Assembly (NCBI GenBank): GCA_032622095.1
Contig: CP136062.1
Coordinates: 137,472,351 to 137,536,350 of the forward strand
Origin: Siphonodentalium dalli
Taxonomy: Eukaryota; Mollusca; Scaphopoda; Gadilida; Siphonodentaliidae
Reading direction: 5' to 3'
DNA: 64,000 nt
The translations under genes were made by a program, and so were the position numbers. Every line of letters starts with the position of its first letter. Position 1 is the stretch's first letter. Positions 60,507 to 64,000 of the stretch are shown one piece after another. The notes beneath the pieces were generated by a model. The model saw only the letters and a list, made by a program, of their open reading frames with translations, was not told where the DNA came from and did not search any database.

Positions 60507-60774
60507 TTTTTGGGAATATTTTAGTACAAACAATTTTAACCCCAAAAAATCTATTTTTAGATGTGGGTCTAACGAGCCTCACGTACTACTCCCAGATGGA
60601 GGCAATAAAGAAATATACACCTATCAAGGTGAACACATATCACCAATTGGCGATAAAATATCAGCGCGCTGCCTTCGTCGGATATTTTCCGGTATTATTT
60701 TTTTCATTGGACAAGTAAGTCACATGGGGCATACCTGATATTTTCTTGCTGGCCATGTGTACGCGCCCAAACTG

Positions 60775-61830
60775 TTATATTGCATGGGGATTTGAGGATG
60801 GTATAAGAAATTTTAGCTTGTTATTTAACATCGTTTAGTGAACTTTTTCATTTATATATAAGATATAAATAGCATGTTATATTTTAAATGAATTTGGATT
60901 GTAATTATTAACCAATTCACACGTTACTCCTTCGTGCTGTTTGTACATATTGACGTTTAGTGAACTTCAGTCTCGGTCTCTAAACTTTTTTTTCATTTCT
61001 TTGTATGCGGAATATATCTGAGCTAGGAATAGAGATTTTATTAACAAAAGTTCCAACACTAACCCTTCACATTGGTTGTTTAACATACAATGGCCTTATT
61101 CTAAACATCGGTGTATGTCTGTGTACGCAACATATATCAGAATGTTATATGAATTGAACAATGTTAAGAGATTCACCCTCATGTTACATGTTTTAATTGA
61201 TCCTCATGGGGTGGGCATATTTTAATTATTCCTCATTGGACCATATTTTAATTGATCCATCATGGGACTACGACTATGGTGTATATTGGCAAGTATATCG
61301 GGCCCTGTCGTAGGAGGTGATGAATAAATGTGATTAAAGCGTACTTGGTAATTGCATACTTGGGTGGACTAAATGTGATCAGAAACTTACTCGGTATTTG
61401 CGGACTTGAACCATGTAACTAAGATCGACAATTTTGGCCGCATTATTATCCTGCATGCAATTTCATGCACTTTTCAGACCTCTATTTCTATAGAAATTAG
61501 AATAGGTATTCGCGTACTCGGATGGACTAAGTGTGGTTAGAAACGTACTCGGTATTTGCGTACTTGAACCATGTAACGAAGATCGAGAGCTTTTTGGCCT
61601 GATTATTATTCTGCATGCTATTTCAAGCACTATTCCTCTATTTCAATAGAAATTAGAACAAATAAAAAAGTAATGATATATGCTTCGATTTAACAATTTA
61701 AATGTCGTAGAAGAGAACCGAGAACCCAACAGTTTAGTGTATTTGCCGCGAGCTGGCAGCGCGTCGACACAATGGCGTTTCAATCATCAAGGCGTTCGTC
61801 ACTTCTTTGGGAATGAACGATGCAAACAGT
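60775..61830. repeat. Block A, second copy, right part (contains LINE empty site)
   Basis: 60,775-61,138 matches 19,415-18,999 inverted, and 61,133-61,830 matches 12,867-11,690 inverted. The two pieces are contiguous here (CATATATCAGAATGTTATAT), whereas in the first copy the 6.1-kb LINE separates them. About four minisatellite units remain at 61,150-61,270. Confidence 0.75.
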
Positions 61831-62083
61831 ATAGTAATTATAATGAAAACGAATTTATGACTGGAGTGAATAATTACCATGTTGTTTGTATCTTTCATAG
61901 ATCACATGAGTGCATTTTTCACACATACATTGCTCAAATTCATTCTTTTGTTGCATATATTATGTTGAGTATAAAAGAAAATGTCCCAGCAATGTCCGGG
62001 TACAGTCCTCCATTAAACAGACTATATACCAGTATATAAATATGTCGATCACACTATGAATATAACTATTCCAAGTCTGCTCG
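61831..62083. other. Non-coding stretch
   Basis: An open frame running from 61,680 into this region starts inside block A and has no motif; not called. Confidence 0.35.
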
Positions 62084-62765
62084 TACTAAAACCAACTAAG
62101 ATATTGTGATAGTTAGATGCTAGTTTTAGACGAGAACGTCCCTATAGGCTTTATGTGACACGAGTTACACCATGCAGGGTTGGTGGCGGCAATTGTAGTC
62201 GATTTTACTCGATTTTACCTAACAAATCAATACCTGATGCTAAAAATATATCGGAAAGAGTGACATCTTATGGTCATACTGGTGTATAATAATCTAACTT
62301 TCATGCTAAATTACACATAGAATATTCCGGTTTAGTAGGACTAACATCGGTTTAGTTACCTTTTAACTGAAAGCCGAAGTGTTCCGTAATGTACTCGGCT
62401 AAGTTCGGCTTCTGTGCCGTCTATCGAGTACAAAATCAATATTGATTAAAACTATTATGTGTTTGTTTTTATTGTAAGTGGTCCTATATTAATTATTAGA
62501 CTTAGTCAAACGTTTCTTACACATCTCGCGATATATTAGCAATTTAAAATTGACAAATTACAGCTTTCAATTGACAACTGATGTGGTTTTCAGAACAAAT
62601 ATCGTGTCTTCTACTGAATAAACCCGTTTATTGTCGCTTATTGTCCTTTATTGTGGTTTTATGTGAGCTGGTCACTATAAGGCGTAACTCATGCCATATT
62701 TAAACCATATCTGGACGTTCTCGTACTAAAACTTGCATCTCACAATATCTTAGCTGGTTTGAGTA
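62084..62765. repeat. TIR element, approximately 680 bp
   Basis: CTAAAACCAACTAAGATATT ... GAGAACGTCC at the left is inverted at the right (GGACGTTCTCGTACTAAAAC ... TATCTTAGCTGGTTTGAG), with TA on both sides as a possible target duplication. No ORF. Confidence 0.6.
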
Positions 62766-64000
62766 ATGTACTTTTAATTACAGTACAGACGCTTTTGACG
62801 AAACCTTACACCAAACGTATTAATTTCACCTAACCACAACCAGTTATCTTCCTTGTATTTCTCATAACTTTTTTTTTTCAAATATCAACAAGCACAACAG
62901 ATGGAAGTTTATTCTCCAGACAAGATGGCGTCCAATAGGGCAGCAGATTTGAATATGTGTCCCGTTAGTTTGATCTGCATGTTAATACAATCCATCATAT
63001 GGATGATGGGTCGTTTCATATTTTTTTTATAATAACAAGGCTTTGTGTTGACCAGAACACACGGAACTTATAATCCAATATGACAGCGAAATGGCTTCGA
63101 AAAGAAAAATGGGGGAAAACATGTCTGGTAAATTACAAGTGTTAAATGTTATTAACAAGATTCAACTGGTCAATGTTTCTGTTCATTCCAATCTATGTTT
63201 TGTCGCGCATAACGGCGGCTGACATTGAATTTTAAACATATAATCTGAATTGGATATCTGAAGTTCAGAACATAAGGTAATCAGTTGGGTTCTTATCTAG
63301 CGATCACGCGCAGTGTATACAATTTATATAGTGTCGATACAATTACAAATTTATGCGGCGATTAATCACCGTCACGGGTTGCGATCGAAGCACATACTTT
63401 GCATAATACGCGTCCAATCTGAACGCATACATTCAAAATTACATACGTTGGCTAACTTGGCAACCTTGTGCTTCAATTTTTGTGATCTAAGGTCATTTGG
63501 CATGTGTTATCTATATAACGCAAAAAACGAGACAACACCAAAGTACCCGAATCGAAAATATCCGAATCAGCGAAACGATTCGGTGTCGACCTCGAATCAG
63601 GTGCCCGACATCGACATCGAATCGAATCTAGAATATATTCGCAGATCCCTAACTAACAGGTGACCAAAAACCATCGGGATAGCATAAGAAAACGGTCTGG
63701 AGACCATTTATTTGCATTATGGTCCCATAACGTTATCATGTATTGATTGTGGTATAGATTATTTCAATTAAGAGGTTGCACAGGCGGTGCTGGCATACAT
63801 CCAAGATGCCAAATTAGAATATAGCCAGTTAGGAACCCAAATACTAAGGTAGTAGTCATAAAAATAATGGTTAACAAACATTAGCAGAAAAGCCGGTCGT
63901 ACACAAATCATGAACTTCCAACACAAATTTTATTAAGATCCGTATGGTTGAGATATCTGCTCGAACGGAGAGAAAAAAACATTTTCATATAAACAAAGAT
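62766..64000. other. Non-coding stretch, no gene supported
   Basis: A 116-codon frame at 63,313-63,663 has no recognisable domain; its 3' part is made of repeated CGAATC/ATCCGAATC words (63,545-63,640). No other feature was recognised up to the window end. Confidence 0.3.

Larger units (their letters stand above)
51359..60590. mobile_element. Palindromic Polinton/Maverick-like element, non-autonomous
   Basis: A 9,232-bp insertion with termini AGTAGTACGTGAGGCTCG and its exact inverse, flanked by the exact 6-bp duplication CCCAGA (51,353-51,358 and 60,591-60,596). Two inverted arms of about 4.5 kb (51,359-55,887 and 56,113-60,590) are near-identical, separated by about 225 bp. AG-starting ends, 6-bp target duplications and long TIRs are the Polinton signature; none of the Polinton core genes (protein-primed PolB, RVE integrase, FtsK-like ATPase, Ad-type protease, capsids) is present. 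Each arm holds a C2H2 zinc-finger gene, a partial second copy, subrepeats and minisatellites. Small indels between the arms argue for two diverging copies. Alternative: an assembly-made inverted duplication, but that would not produce a TSD. Confidence 0.7.
49108..60774. mobile_element. Composite repeat R1 inserted in block A
   Basis: Inverted ends CAGTAAGGGCGCGTACACAT and (right, inverted) CAGTTTGGGCGCGTACACAT, both continuing GCAAGAAAATATCAGGTA. Sequences outside (GGAATGCTATCTA and TTATATTGCATGGGG) are contiguous in the first block A copy at 19,371-19,415, so this is an insertion. Subtracting two later insertions leaves about 1.3 kb of R1 proper. CAGT ends and a TA-rich target may mean a Tc1-like MITE; not certain. 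Confidence 0.55.

Noticed and set aside
51359-60590. Palindrome as a simple assembly artefact
   Set aside because: Kept as an alternative but disfavoured: exact 6-bp TSD, family-typical AGT ends, a unique centre and several indels between arms.
1-64000. tRNA or snRNA genes
   Set aside because: No paired A-box/B-box or snRNA-like core was recognised by eye; a covariance-model scan would be needed to exclude them.

Overview
The window is AT-rich, intron-like and intergenic eukaryotic DNA, packed with nested transposable elements, minisatellites and palindromes. There are no operons or bacterial-type signals. CR1/L2-type LINEs, piggyBac-, mariner-, hAT-, Mutator-, Harbinger- and Polinton-like DNA elements, and one exon resembling the MSP130 biomineralisation glycoprotein family, suggest a marine bilaterian invertebrate (mollusc, brachiopod, lancelet or similar). 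The species cannot be fixed from sequence alone.

Layout. 0-3.1 kb: non-coding with hairpins. 3.18-6.35 kb: a Mutator-like element with about 300-bp TIRs and a 9-bp target-site duplication (TSD), carrying a second, smaller 9-bp-TSD element. 6.4-11.3 kb: no genes, some simple repeats. 11.3-20.6 kb: an old repeat block ('A') with a 22-24-bp minisatellite, split by a 6.1-kb minus-strand LINE (esterase-type ORF1, endonuclease-RT ORF2, now broken). The LINE is itself split by a hAT-like MITE. TTAA-target MITEs and a TA-target MITE follow. 21.6-25.1 kb: a 3.4-kb non-coding element, present again at 38.6-42.0 kb. 25.7-26.0 kb: the only convincing host gene piece, a minus-strand first exon with signal peptide, TATA box and GC box. 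26-38 kb: MITEs, a five-copy 69-nt palindrome family, a second hAT-like MITE and a foldback element. 44.4-47.1 kb: a TIR-flanked region containing a tandem array, followed by a 5'-truncated LINE (47.1-48.7 kb).

49.1-61.8 kb: a second copy of block A, interrupted by a TIR repeat ('R1'). R1 contains a Harbinger-like MITE and then the most striking object of the window: a 9,232-bp near-perfect palindrome (51,359-60,590). It starts and ends in AGT...ACT and is flanked by an exact 6-bp TSD (CCCAGA), the hallmark combination of Polinton/Maverick elements. Each arm (about 4.5 kb) carries a divergently oriented gene for a small C2H2 zinc-finger protein, a second degraded piece of that gene, tandem 100-bp subrepeats and two minisatellites. 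No polymerase, integrase or capsid gene is present. I read it as a non-autonomous, snap-back (one end duplicated) Polinton-type element.

The window's genes do not form a pathway. What it records is successive insertion, with several pre-insertion ('empty') sites preserved inside the same window, so that insertion boundaries can be read directly.
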